A stretch of DNA of 64,000 nt, from positions 396,841 through 460,840 of the forward strand of contig NW_003101670.1 of the NCBI RefSeq assembly GCF_000003855.2, in the 5' to 3' direction. Made by a program: the position numbers and the translations under genes. This document shows, one piece after another, positions 10,401 to 23,602 of this stretch (the first letter of the stretch is position 1; the number at the start of each line of letters is the position of its first letter). This stretch comes from Blastomyces gilchristii SLH14081 (taxonomy: Eukaryota > Ascomycota > Eurotiomycetes > Onygenales > Ajellomycetaceae). The notes beneath the pieces are model-generated. The model had not been told where the DNA came from. It worked only from the letters and a program-made list of their open reading frames with translations, and made no database searches.

Positions 10401-13400
10401 CTATATATTCGGTCGAGCAGGTGAACTCCCACTTCTAAATCGACCATGGACCGGGAGATTGCCAATGTTTTCTAGCGGGAAGCGAGCCATGGATTGCAAT
10501 TGATTATCGTCACTTGCGCTAGGCATCAGATTACGGTCAGGGTAGGGAGGGCTTGTTGAATGTTTCAAGGCTGTATGATCGCTGCCTTGGCCTGGGTGAG
10601 TTTGTCTTTCATGAAGCCCTGATCGCATCCGTGCATCAACGATGTTTATGGGTTCATGTTCTCCGAACCTGATATTCTGTGTTGAAGGGCGGTGGCTGAA
10701 CTCTACAAAGCTTTTGGTCACGCCATCTCCGGAGTCAACTATCATACCTGGGCCTGAAGATGCACGGGACATCGCAGTAGGCTCCAGTGAATTTGGAGTG
10801 CCTGGACTAGAGCTGATAGCGGATCCACCACCACGCCCGTACGACGTCTGGGGAGAGCGAGTATCTAGTCTGGACATGCCGGGTTGAGAAACGTTAACAA
10901 GGGGTGAAGAGAGTCTTTTCCCCAGGTCAGGTGAAAACCTAGGTGGCACTCTAGTTGGCTCGGTATGAAGCGATTGGTCGGATTGACCAGAAACATTTCG
11001 CGACATGGGCTGGGATGAATAGCCAGCTGGGATTGACTGTCCCATAGAAGGACCATAGGCCGCGGTATTCAGATATGATGCAACTCCTAGGCCTTGAGTG
11101 TCTTGGGGTGGGACAACAACGCTTGAGTATCGCGGTTTTGTTACTGTTATATCTGCTTCGTACGGCAAGGGTCGGTTGGAAGGCGCTGCCAATTGGTATT
11201 GTGAAACTGTGTCCTGAAGACCTAGAATGTTTCCGCTTGATCCTTCTGACGAACGTGACGGGTGGCGGGAATGAAAGCGTGACGGCGGAGTTAGAACACG
11301 TTCATTCTCTGGGCGTTTCCATGACGATCCCGTACCTACCTCGCTATGATGCGAGTTGGTCAAGTGGTCGGATGATGACCTGGGTGACCAGCCATATTGG
11401 GCCGGGGCACTTCCGGGGTGTACTGGGACCGAGTTCTCGGAAAGCTTATTGCTATCTGATCCCCAACCTATGGGTGGAGAGGATCGGCCAGATGATGAAG
11501 TGGCACTCGGGCGTCTTCCAGCAAGCACGTTTGCATAAGTAGGGTAATTCTGTTTCTGAGCTGGTTTGGAGTTCGTTTTCTCTATTTCCCCACCACGAGC
11601 TGGGGGTGAGTTCGCCCGACGCACTGCGGCGAGAGATGCTTCGGCTTGGGATTTAGCCGAAACCTCCTGTTCTCCATCGTTATTTTGCGGGCGACTCGGT
11701 GATCCATGACCGTGGACACCAGAAATAGACACAACGGGATGAACGGGTCTGTAGCTTCCCAGATTTCTTTGGCCACGCATTCTTCTTATTCCCAAACGGC
11801 GCGACACCATCCCAAAGAAGCTCGGGTTCTTCGGCTTTGCGGTAACGACCTTCCAGTCGCCTTCGTCTTGTGCGATAGCCGAAGATTCAGGTACCTCTGT
11901 GGTCTGGGATGGAACCGGAGACATTGCAGGAACAGTCCCGCTGCCCTCCAAATCGGATTCATATCCCTGATCTTCTACAACAGGTAGTGGTAAATGCTGC
12001 GAAATAGTAGATGGAAAGTGCTGTAGCGGTTTCCGGGAAGAGATGTATTCAATTGGTGAATGGGTCTTGTCATTGTCCACATCCATCTCCCAAGTAAACC
12101 GGGAAGATCCACTGGTTGGCGTATCAGGCATTGAGGACGTGCTACTAGTTCGGTCGAAAATCGATTTCTGATGTTTCATTAATTGCTGCGACGCCACTGG
12201 TGACCGATGTTTAATTTCTTCCGAAATATCATTCTTCACTTGAGACAGCGCGTGGTTTAATGGCACCAAATCGGGGGGTAGATCCGGGTTGCGCTTATGG
12301 GGTCGAAGTTGTTTGTAGAGGCCTAGGAGAACGCTCGAATGTGTTTCATATTGGCCAAAGTCTTTGACAAGGCCAGGAGACTGCTGAATTCTTATCCTAG
12401 CAGTGGCATTGTTATATGACATCAAGAAGAGCCTTGTCGAAACAATAAGCCACCACGCAAACGCCCCAACCCCCAGCCTTGAGAGTTCATCGCGGAAGAA
12501 TGTCTGCACCACAGTGTGTATTTTCACAACGTCGATGGAAGTATTGGCCCCGATGGATGATGGGTTTTGGCTGCCGCTCGTTTGTGAACTCTCTAGTTCT
12601 GAAGACGGGTGGCTATCATGCAACTCCGTGCTTCGTCGGAGAGCGGGACTGTGTTCATTCGACACATAGGGGTCGAGCGCGCGCTCGATCAAGCCATATC
12701 GAATGAGGATGGCGAAGGTGTTATCTATGTGCCTTTCAGAGCTTCCCTCCTCTTCAGGGGCACGAATTTCAACACCACATTCGAGGAGAGCTTTCCTACC
12801 CAAATGGATCATCCCAACGGGGACGTCGTGTCCGAAAAAGGAGAGGATGGTAATCAAATTGACCGCCTCCATGTGTTGGTTGTTTTGCAAGTCGGCCATG
12901 ATTCCACGGTACGGCTCCGCAAGTCGTTTATCTGTGGTTTGAGGTTTGATACGAAACTTCTCGATTGCTTTTCCAGTGGCACTAAGACGATGCCCCATAG
13001 CATGGATAGCGAGTGGTAAGCATTCAAAATGCTCCACCAACTCTGTCGCTTTCCGCAATTGCTCTGAAGTGGGCTGTTTGATGTTAAGATCCTTGAAAAG
13101 AAGCGTCCGCGCATCTTGGACAGACAGAGGTCTAACTTTCAGACCAAAAGGTTCGAAGAGCCTTCGTTTTTTCCAGAGCGTGCGATCAACAGAAGTATAT
13201 ATGATACTCGAATTTGTATTATATGGGATAAACTTCTTGAACTCGTTGATTTCGTCATCATCGTCACAAGATAGGCCGTCAAATATCACAAGCCAGTTTT
13301 GCCTTGAGCCGAACCATTTCAAGACCTTGTCAATATACTTGTCTCTGTCGCGCCAGTCAGGATCCTGGGACTCTTTCTGCTGCGTTGAGGACACCCTTTC

Positions 13401-15237
13401 GGCAATGTCCCAGAAGCATTGGCAACATGATTCCCTGGACCGAGCATCAATCCAAAAGATGCCACCGGTATACGTAGCACGCTGATTAAAGACGTACTGG
13501 CGGGCAAGGTGTGTCTTTCCCGATCCTGACCCACCGTATATAAGGACGGAAACCACATCTTCCGCTCGCCTTTTCACCCTGAACAGCCGATTGTGGAGTT
13601 CTTCGAGCTCCTTTTCCATACCAACGAATACCCAATTTGGGTGAAATCCTGGAGGAGCAACAAGGAGAGGTTCCCCAGTCTCCTGAAGTGGAGGTAGTTC
13701 GGCACTGGACATCAGTTGAGATCTTGTGATGGGTATCAACTCTGAATTTTGCCCAGTATGCAACGATGATATTGAATTTCCTATATGAATGATTGTTAGT
13801 CGACTGCCATTATCTAGACATCCCGAGTACTAGGTTAATAATGATTCCATGGGCTCGAGAAAATATTTGTTTCTCGAGACAAGAGACATCAAACTCAATA
13901 CTCCCGTCCGCTACTCTGAATGTCTGGGAACCAGCTCAACACTGGAAGGGGATTTATTATATGAAATGACCTACCAAGTGAATCTAACCTCTCCGTATGG
14001 AGAGACGACTGACTCCGACGCATTATGTCATCCATGTACACTAATTCAGTTAGAATCTGACTTCAGGGTTTACCAGGGGTTGGTCTCATGTATGAGAGGA
14101 GAAATCATGGGATGATGACAACTTACGAAGACGTTCAGCTTCCTCTCTCATATTATTTCTTCGAGCTCGGTGCTCCTGTATCCATCTATTAGCGATTTCG
14201 CCTGGTGCCTCTTTCGTATACCGGAGAATAGCTTCTGCCACAGCCTCATAACCAGGCGACTTTTTGCTTTCGAATCGACACATGGCACCGTGATCCGCCT
14301 CAATCCCCATGCGTTCCACCCCCTCGATCACTGGTGCAGCAGAAGATTCATCCACAATGAACTTGCGAGTGCCTTTCAAGTCCATTGGTTTGGACTCGTG
14401 GAAAAAGTAAATCCGGAACCTGCCCATAATCTCCGCGAACTGGCGGTTAACATTTTGCAAAATCTCATTGTCAGGCCTCAGGGTCTTCAGCAAACTCGGT
14501 GTGGTATCGAATAGTTTTTTCGGCACCAGGCTGAATAATGTCTGTATAGCGCTGCCCAGGTTCGCCAGATCAGAGCCGTTGTGGGGTGTTCCCATGAACA
14601 GGATAGCATATGTAGAGATGTATGTTGACCGAAGATGTTGGGTTTTTGGGTGCCTAAGATGCTCGCAGTATAGGAGAGTCCTTTTCACCACGATGCCACC
14701 GAGAGAGTGGCATACAAAGATGATCGGCCGCTCGACCGCACCTTGCAGCTGTATAACCCTTGTTAGCGAAGCGCAAACCTCCGTCTGAAATATCTCATCA
14801 CAAACATACATTCCTATTTGCAATGAGCTGACCGGCAAGGTGCTCAGCATGGTTATGTAGTCTCTCCTTCGACGTCCCCCTTGCGAAAGAAGCGACATTT
14901 GCATCGTATCCGTAAGTCAATATCCGGACATTTTGGCCTTTCAGGGTATGAGGAAGGAGATCGCCAGGCCAGAAAACATCGGGTTTTTTGGTTGCCCATG
15001 TGTTATAGGAAGTACCGTTAAGGCCATGAACAAACACTATGCTATACCGATATCCAGCATATATAGTCAGTGACACATACATGAACTCCGGATAATACGG
15101 GGGGGGCCAAGGACAAGACTCGACAACAAACAAAGCACAACTTACTCAACCTGTGGTACCAGCGGCTCGGCACAGCGGTAAACTTCCGTCAACCCAAACT
15201 CTTTTACGTCGAACCGTTTGGCGGTAGTAGAACCCAT
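10401..15237 (-). CDS. Lipase-like alpha/beta hydrolase fused to NB-ARC (LipA/NB-ARC, NLR-like protein)
   Basis: Four exons: 15146-15237, 14810-15041, 14127-14748 and 10401-13780 (introns 104, 61 and 346 nt). They sum to 4326 nt, or 1441 residues, and intron 2 has a good GCTAAC branch site. Residues about 31-300 form a lipase-type alpha/beta hydrolase: IVFVHGLNG at 32-40, nucleophile region FVCHSLGGIVVK with Ser123, then FMGTPHNGSDLA. Residues about 365-650 form an NB-ARC / STAND ATPase: P-loop GGSGSGKT at 398-405, Walker B LVIFDGL at 479-485, and CLPLAIHAMG at 569-578, equivalent to the GLPLA motif. A helical stretch follows to about 820. The last 600 residues are Ser/Pro/Gly-rich and apparently disordered, with no ankyrin, TPR or WD repeats visible. 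Fungal proteins with this N-terminal effector plus NTPase layout are counted among NLR-like receptors. Nonself recognition or regulated lipid hydrolysis is inferred. Confidence 0.9.
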
Positions 15238-17966
15238 GGTTGTTCAGACTAGAAACCTTAGATATTTCCAGAATCCACCGCAAACAACCCGGGGGGGCAT
15301 CCCCATATATATATGAAATCTGGCTGCCCAGGTTGCAAACAACAATAAGCCAAGTGAATAGCGGGGGTTCTTCTATGAAGTTCTTCGAATGGAAAACAAT
15401 AGAGTGCGGTAGGACAAGCCGAAAAGTGAGGTTGGAAAGGGAGAGGAGTCAATAACAAGGCGGAGGTTGGGTGAGTACAGGAGGTATAACTAACTTGAAG
15501 CTGCCTGACAGCCGTGACGGACAAGCTGATCCCGTGAGCAGCGGTAGGTAGTTATTGAACAGCCTTCTCTTCTTGTGCGGAATCACTCAATAGCGGAAGG
15601 ATGAGTCGGCATACACCCCACGCACACACATATCCATACCACACATACCAGGCGTAGCGTAGGGCAAGTGGGCAAGGTCAGCTCAGCTGTCTCTCGTAGG
15701 TTTTCCTGCCCGCGAGTCACACTACTACTTCGTACTCGACGGGGCAATCAGTGTCAGTGCTTACTATACCTCGAGGTACCCTGCACAAAGTCGACATATT
15801 AATAGCTAGCTTGTCTCTTGCTCGCCGTGCTATGCTATTTATGCTTTTGGGGAAAGACAAGCGCCCGGAGATCTCTGGGGAGAACCCCGTCGAGAACTCC
15901 AAACCCATCTTGGGCCCATCCATCCCGCCCCCACCCACAGAGCCGCACATCACGGGGAGTGCGGCACTAAAAATCACAAATCGGCCGGGCGATGCCTGTG
16001 GGTCCGGGAACGGGCAACCAACTTGCAAGAACCTATGAAGATGCATAAAAATAGCGCAGGGCCAAGTCCTCTCTTTGATATCTAACTAGCAAATAAAAGG
16101 ATGACAAAGTTGAGTTGCCACAGCAGACAAACACCCCACCTCACCTCCTGGTGAGAGCCCAGGTACAGCCACAAAGCGAATCAGCCAGGGAGAAAATCTG
16201 ATAGAAGGACCTATTGGCGTTTTTGGGACGTAGGATTCTCAATAATGTTGGAAGTAGGCTCCGTGATGCGGCAACGAGCTCTACAAACCAATGGATCGAA
16301 CCATATCGAGGCGATCTTGCTCCTCAAATATCTCCAACCACTCATGGCCCACAGCCGAATGAATCCCAGGCTTTTTTCTATTTATTAAGAAAGCATGACA
16401 TCTGGCTGCGTGCCGGATACTATTTTTCAATGCCAGCAATTTAATGATGGCTCTTTATAAATATATTTCGTCTCTGCCATTCTCCTTGTCATGCGTCTAT
16501 ATATATCTACGGAGAAGCGTCTGAAGAGCTGGAAATAAGCAAGACGTAGAAAAGAGGAGACAAGCTGAAAGTAGCCATCAGCTGGATTTCTGATGAGTAG
16601 CTGATGGTTGTTTCATGATTCGTTTTGCGCACATGAGAAGCCTGGCCATGACGTCAAAATTCTTTCTTCACGGTTCATACAATTTGGCGCGGTGGGATTT
16701 ATCATTCAAAAAACCAGTTATCTAACCGTTATAGCCAGATATGAAAACCAGGAGGGCCGAATAACGTAAGTACTCCAAATAGTTCATTAGATGCCGACCC
16801 GAACGTACATGGGCACACTTACATGTAGGTATCCTATCCATCCCCTAAATAGGACGGCGGGGGACGAATCTGAGCTCACGTCGGGTAGTATTTTTCATAG
16901 CAGCTTATTTGTTAGTGTTTAGTTATTATTTAATGGGATGGAGCATTGTAATGCCCAATTCCTCAGAAGGGGCCAAGAGAAATGATCCTCTCTATGTATG
17001 TATGTACCTGGTATGACAAGCGATATGATATCTATATATCGAATCCACAAGAAAATGGCGCAGTCATAAATAAAACAGAAAAATTATCCGGAAGTTTGAA
17101 ATGGAAATGTTGTTCTGTTGTATGCACCCCACTGACTACATGATAATATCAGGCCAACATCCTACGTCTTTTCTTACTCTACACCTGGTGCATCCACACA
17201 CACAATCTCAGCTGATGCAATTTCTGAACAACCATCCCTTTCATAGAGGCAAACAAACACAGTTTCCTGGCTTGCTGAAAGGGCTCCGCATTTGAAGTCT
17301 CAGTGAAACACACCCAGGGTTCCTTGGAGGGCTGGAGAGCGAGAAAGCAATTGGAAGATGCCCCCGTCGTTAGCCTAACAGCATTCTATAGGGCAGCATT
17401 TCGAAAAGTCGGGACGAGTTACTGAGTGAATGAATGGCGAAAATAACGCAAAAGCGAGTCCTTGTGGCCAGGTCTATAACACAAAACAAATGATGTCACT
17501 AGAAGAAAAAAATGTAAGGAGCACAGCTGTCCATTATGGCCCCATAAATTAATTAACCTTGCAGCTTGTTTGGTAGTCTCTCGTGAGGTTGAAATGAACT
17601 ATCTTTTCACGGGAACTGCAGGGAAGCCAGCCACCTTCCAAAGAGCCGTTTGGGTTATATGACTTCATCAAATCGATTTGACTAGGCCACAGCCACCGGA
17701 TGTTTTACCCCATATGATAGATGCTCGTAAAGACTGCATATCTCCGCAAAAACTCATATCTGCCAGATAGATATGAACAAATCCCAAGTAAAATTCCGTA
17801 CATATTATACAAGTTGAGCTCTCTAACCATTTCTGCCAAATACTTTTCTGCCTGGTTGCTTGTGGTGTCCGCACCATACAAACCGTTCCGCAATCGAGGC
17901 CCTGTGCCCCGCATGCCTCGTTTGAGGCATTCTAGAGAATATATACGACGCATATATCCCGCACGA
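15238..17966. other. Long intergenic region, no gene supported
   Basis: 2.7 kb between the start of the lipase-NB-ARC gene and the 3' end of the enoyl-CoA hydratase gene. The first 500 nt are probably promoter and leader of the former. A TGACGTCA octamer lies at 16649-16656. The largest frames (about 95-109 codons near 15717-16046) overlap on opposite strands and have no recognisable features. Confidence 0.55.
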
Positions 17967-19015
17967 TCACCTGCCCTTAAAGCAGGGCTTCCTCTTTTCC
18001 GCAAAGGCCTTGAGCGCCTCAAATCGGTCCTCCGTCTCCACGACACCGAGGTAGGCCTCGTTTTCCGCTGCCGCCCCTTTTTCAAACCCACGAACCGCTT
18101 TCATGGCCTGCTTCAACGCAATGGGGCCACCTTCGCAAATATCCAGGGCAAGCTTGATGCTCTCCTGCAAAACCTTTTCTCTCGCTGCGCCTGGTTGGGC
18201 AGCTTCCTCAGGGCTGACCTCCACAAGTCGATTGCAGAGTCCGAGGAAGTACGCCTCCGCCGCGCTGACTCTGCGACCGGTGAGAATCATGTCAAGCGCC
18301 CGGTTCTCACCAATGAGCTTCGGTAGTCGGTACGTGCCTCCTGCCCCGGGGATAATGGCGAGGCGAGTTTCAGGCAGGCCTACGATGCTCGTCGAGCCAA
18401 AGACACGAAGGTTCGTGGACAGGGCGAGTTCCAGGCCGCCCCCAAGAGCCATTGATGAGATGGCTGAAATGGTGGGGATTGGGAGGGCAGCAAGGCTTGC
18501 GAATGTTTGTCGTAGTTGGGCGAGGAATGCTTCGGTCCTATAATAATCACATATTTAGCGGATATCCTCGGGGCTTCGTTAAGAAGAGAAGCACAGCTAC
18601 GGACCATGAAACAAAATCTCCAGAAAGAAGCGAACGTTAAATATATATATATATATTTATAAACTTACTCCTCTCTCGTAAACTTAGCCCGCTCCTTCAG
18701 GTCTGCGCCGGCACAGAACGCCGCGTCTACATTGCTCGCGAGAAGCAAAGCCCTCGTAGGCCCGTCCCCCTTTTCAGCATCAATATAATTAACATGCTTG
18801 GTCAAACTATCCAGCAACTGTCGCGAAATAGCATTCCGTGCTTCTGGTCTGTTCAGTAGAAGGACTCTGATATGCCCGGCACCGGGTGCGGGGATCTGCT
18901 GGACGTCAATTACAGAACCATGGGCGCTGGTGCCGACAACAGTGCTATTGTAGCGGACTTGGACAACAGCGAATCGTTTGAGGGCGAATGGAGAGAGGAC
19001 CAAGCGGAGAGACAT
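17967..19015 (-). CDS. Methylglutaconyl-CoA hydratase (enoyl-CoA hydratase/isomerase family), mitochondrial
   Basis: Two exons, 18669-19015 and 17967-18537, with a 131-nt intron (donor GTAAGT, acceptor TTATAG). They total 918 nt, or 305 residues. I chose the ATG at 19015 because the following residues (MSLRLVLSPFALKRFAVVQVRYNST) form a mitochondrial presequence; the frame stays open further upstream. The crotonase fold is clear: LNRPEARNAIS, then FCAGADLKER (oxyanion-hole region), ALGGGLELAL and PETRLAIIPGAGGTYRLP. The R-L/A-I-I-P-G-A-G-G-T pattern and the presequence point to the AUH branch, which hydrates 3-methylglutaconyl-CoA to HMG-CoA in leucine breakdown. A general short-chain enoyl-CoA hydratase is the alternative. 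A CRE-like octamer lies 342 nt upstream. Confidence 0.87.
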
Positions 19016-19473
19016 TATGAGATGAATTGGAGGCAGTGCCAAACAGGCAGAAATGTGTGTATGTAGAGTATCGGCGTGGTTGTTGTTTGTGCTCGAACAT
19101 TTTGAACCAGGGTTGGCTTCGGCGATTCGGCCAGGAGCGGCTGCGGCCGTACTGCGGGATCCATTCTTGGCGTCTCTACTCTGTAGATCTATGAGATGCA
19201 ACAGTCCTCGCCTGCTGGGGATAGGATTTAAAAACACGATGGCTGCATGTTGTTCTATTGCTTTTCGTCCTACAATTGATCCTTGGGTGTAATATATATA
19301 TATATATTCTGCTCTGTAATTGTGTTAATATTGTTGTGGCACAGCAGTTCCCAATATGACGTCAAAAGCTTTGCAAAATCTAAGGTACTTGGGTATCATT
19401 TTCAATATGTTCACTTTCATATTTTATTATACAAGATATAAGTATATATATACACGCAAGTATGTACTTGCAA
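19016..19473. other. Intergenic region with CRE-like octamer
   Basis: Promoter of the hydratase gene and 3' flank of the next minus-strand gene. It contains TGACGTCA at 19357-19364 and short (TA)n runs near 19290 and 19445. Confidence 0.55.
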
Positions 19474-22400
19474 TCATCTTCGTTGTCCGGTTAGTACAGC
19501 CTTATACTCCCTAACCTCCTCATCTGTTGGCCAAGGCGACAAGAGCTCCGTACCCTCAATGATGTCGTATGCTTCACTAACAATAGGATCGGCAAACGAT
19601 CTTGCTCTTTGGGTGGACCCAGAATTATCTGGATTATCTGGATTATCTCTCCCACAGTGGAAACTGCGAGGATTAGAAGTAGGAGCTGCGTTCGAAGCCC
19701 CAGGCTCAGACATGCCAGATGTCCGCTCCCAACCGCCCTCCAAAAACACTCTTGCAGCCACCACGGTACGACGTACAAGTCTTTTTCCACCCATGCGCTC
19801 ATCGGAAGCGAATTTTACGCCAGCCTCATATTTACTCATCAACCGGAGAAGGGTTAACAATCCAGCACGATCGCTGGCTAGACCAAGAACTCGAGCATAT
19901 GCGTGTAGGAGAGACGGCGAGGTTGCCTCGAATGTACTTGGTAGCATAGCAGGAATGTTACTGCCACCCTTTTCGTTAGATAGCCCCAGTGATGACAGAA
20001 GCTTCTCCCCCGACGTCAGTTCCATCATATCAAATTGACGTTTAAGGAAAGCCACGCTCTGCTGAACCATTTCATGAATTGTCGAGTATGACAACGAGTC
20101 TACTGAGTTATCTTTCTGATTGGTGACGTTTTCGATTATTCCTAAGCCATGTTCAGCACCTTCCATGTCTTGCCTGGCCGCCAAAATAAGCCTTGAAAGA
20201 GCAGAGCAAACGATTTCGAATCCTCGACTTTGGAGAGGGACGTTGGCATCCTGCATCCACTGCAGAACACGGCAGATTTCCCACCATGATATAACACGCT
20301 GCATGGGAATTGAAATCCTGTGGCTGCTGAATTTAACTCTATCCGTAGCTAGTGCTGACAAGAAATGACTCCATGCAGGAAAATACCGTGGCATTCTTGA
20401 CTTCATCAGCCGCACTGCATGAGTGAGGGCTTTAGGCCGATGAAATTGCTCAGTTTCGATCGACCGCCGCTTGGAATCTGGGGGAGAGATGCTGCTTTCT
20501 TTGTTGGGAAAAAATAATACCGGGAATAACTGCCGTATTTGCGTGTTCGAGTCATCGGCGGACGGCTCATTGAGTACAGAAAACCTACAAAGAAGTCGTA
20601 TGAATGCGGCAAAAATGTCGTCCGGTATTTCAGCAAGAAATTTCTCGTTCTCTAACTGGCCTCGAAAGAGGCCGGAAACCAGAGCAGACTTCTGTTCGTC
20701 GGGCAAGTTGCTAACGAGAAGGTATCCTATACCCGTTTCCATAGACTTTGAATGAGTGAGAAGAAGAACAAGCAATCTTCCTGAGGGTTTAATGTTATGT
20801 GAAATCATTTGCTGAAGCAAGTCATCCAATGTTGGCGGTTCAGAGTGAACGTAGATGACATCTTGTGGAGAAGAGGGTTCAGGAAACACCTCCTTCCCAT
20901 CACCCGGTAGGGCTTCTGTCGAGAGTTGTGAATGAGAACTTTGGGAGAGGTCATGAAAGGTAATTTTTTCGGCCATTGCAAAATATATAGCCTTATGGGG
21001 GGGAAGTCCACTGTTCTCGTAGGACAGAAAACATGCCCATGCCTCCTTTAACGTCCTTGTAGCACGTATCCGAGCAGACCAGAGATCGAAGTACCTTTCA
21101 TTATCCCCAGGTTTAGTCATACCAATACTAGCTCTCGAAGAAGGCTGCGCAGGAGTTTGGTCTGAAGAGGACGACGTTCGAAAGCGGTTAGGCTTCGGAA
21201 GAAAGGTTCTCGTCTGAATTGTTGGAGTTTTATCAGTATCCCATCCAGCGTAAATGGCTGCAGTCTGCTCCCACGCCGTCATACCATATCCGACATCCCT
21301 CATATGGGAAATAGATTTCAACGCCCTGCTCTCGCTGCCTTCATTTCCCCTTTCGAAATCGATACCGAGCTTTTCCTCTTTCCAGGGCGGCCATGACTGC
21401 GCTTTAAAATTTGCCCACTGCCGCTCCAGGGTAGTTTTCTTCTGCGCCAGCTGTACGTTAGTAATAGCTTGATAACCTTCCCTAGTGACAGGGAGAGGAG
21501 GGCTAAATTTTGACATTTCCCTCAACAACTGAAACTGAGCGCGTTGCTGAAATATAGCTGAACGATATGGGTCAAGTCGACATGGAACTGCTAAAAGCGA
21601 AAGGAGCTTGTTATAATAAACAGTCAGACCTCTAATCTTCTTTTCGTAAGCCTCACTCGATTTATTTTCGGCAGAGGCAGTTCCAAGCGTTTGGGTAATC
21701 AAAGCTGCTATGGAAGGAAACGCCTGTGGCCATACTTGTCCAGCAAGCCGTATAAGGCGCACAGCAAGGATCATTATAGTGTTGTCATCTCCAGATCTGT
21801 TCCAAGCACTCCTTTTGGGGGAAGAGGAGGTTTCCGGGGTTTGGTCGCTGGATGGGCTATCACTTAATATATCCCAGGTCTGGAACAAGAGGATCTTGAA
21901 GGCGGTAGCACAGATGTTTTCTCTTCGTAGAGTGAAAAGTAACACAAAAAGTGGAACTTTAGCACTGTCCAAATTATTTTCATGAGCATTTTTCTCGAAG
22001 ACCTTGTAGCGCATTGCCGCCTGAAGTGGCTCGGAGGAGGTAAGTATCCAGGCCCACGCCATCACGTCGTCTACCGAATAACCCCTATCCGACAAATATT
22101 GAAGCACTTCGTCGTTGAAAACTGTAAGAAGGGCATCGTCAAAGGCTTTGTCATATCTCTGATTTGGGACGGTCCCAGGAGGCTCTGACCCAAGCAATGG
22201 ATGAACATAACGTAGATAGTCTGCGACGACTGTTGCGCTGGCTAGGCGCGCCTTAGGATACCGGAAGCTCTTGGCTTTGGTCTTTCGCCAAACTTTAGTA
22301 GAGATGCGGGATGTAGCATTGGGTGAATTGTACGACAGATCCACGCTATGGCTCTTCGGTTTCGCAATGCTGACATCATACCCGCAATTTTCCAATACAG

Positions 22401-22836
22401 CTATTAGGTACGCCGAAGGGGACGATGTATGCTTCTTCGCCTTCTCGCGCTTCGTCTCCCGTGTTGTAGTCTCGCCTTGTGCGCCAGGGCCACGAACCGC
22501 CCCATGGTCATTATTGGCTAATTCCAACGAACGCTCAGCATGAAGAAACCTAACGACGGTTAAGTTACTGCCATATTTTTGCGGAATAGCGAGACGGCGT
22601 GATATGTTCGAAAATTGCCGCGAGTCGCACCGGCCTGCGGTAAGAGGTCCAGAGGGGTCGGAAGCGGAGCGGACAGGGAGTCCATCCTACAGGAGTGTCA
22701 GAACTAGTCTCGCGAGAGATTGTACAGGGTGGGAACTGAATACCTGTAGTTGAGACAATGAGAAATAGCTAGATACCGCCCGGCCAGACTGATAGCCTGC
22801 CACCCGGCCTCGAACACAGCTGCTAATGGAGGACAT
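19474..22836 (-). CDS. Large protein of unknown function with probable mitochondrial presequence
   Basis: Two exons, 22744-22836 and 19474-22686, with a 57-nt intron. They total 3306 nt, or 1101 residues. The first ATG of exon 1 (22836) opens MSSISSCVRGRVAGYQSGRAVSSYFSL, a basic Ser-rich, mitochondrial-type leader. After the splice the frame stays open with an Arg-rich, Ser-rich stretch and no stop. The body is mostly alpha-helical, with repeated hydrophobic blocks such as DVMAWAWILTSSEPLQAAMRY and VPLFVLLFTLRRENIC, spaced like helical-hairpin (pentatricopeptide-like) repeats. I cannot align a strict 35-residue consensus, so PPR is only a suggestion. Its size, leader and helical repeats would fit a fungal mitochondrial RNA or translation factor. 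Unnamed; function not claimed. Confidence 0.8.
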
Positions 22837-23602
22837 CCATCGATCTTTGGTACAAGAGCACTGCAATGGCCGCGAGAACAAGATTAAGGGGAGCTGCAAT
22901 AGAACAATAGAGTAAATTCAAATCAATCAATCAAAAACGGCAACTCTCCGAATTGCCTCGCTCTCGCTCTAATGCGTTAACTAATTGATTTGCGAGGCGG
23001 AGTGGCCTTGTAGATCTCCTGTTCGTTGCAAGAAAATAGGATATGTGCTTCCATGGATGCGATGGAGATGTTTAGTCAGCCGGTAGGAAAATCCGTTCGG
23101 GTCTCGTGGTCACGTGCCGAGCTTAAATGCACCACGGGGTTCCTGAATCGCCGCCGCCAGAACAGAACGACGTCTCGTTTAGTGTCCTCATCCAACCTTC
23201 TCCGCTGGTGCGAGTCTCTTGAATATCTCGCCTTTGTTCTGGTGTCCTGACGATTGGTGTATCACACGCTGCTTGTACTGGTACTCCTGTGTGCTTTGTT
23301 GCTGGACGACTTGGCGTCTTGTCACGTCCTTGTCCCTCCCCTGCATGCCTGACTAAATTCGCAAAAGCCTGGCGGTCCCCCATCAACCTAAGAACGCCGA
23401 AGATCTCCCTGAACAAGCGGAGCTTATCGAGCGTCGCAACTTCGGTTTGAACGATCGCGCTAAATGGTTTCAGAGTCGCCTTCTATATTTGTGTTCTTTG
23501 ACCTGTCCAAGAAGGCGACGTACGAAGTTGACTTTCTCAACACTCCAAACTCTTTCATCCCACGCTGGGGCGTTTGATCCACCAGAGCGAGCGTGATCCA
23601 GC
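22837..23602. other. Divergent promoter region
   Basis: 766 nt between two genes reading outward (minus gene starting at 22836, plus gene starting at 23603). It is GC-richer than most intergenic DNA here. No supported gene was seen. Confidence 0.55.

Noticed and set aside
15717..16046. Overlapping frames of 95 and 109 codons on opposite strands
   Set aside because: No motif, no codon or splice support, and mutual overlap; most likely chance in GC-richer DNA.
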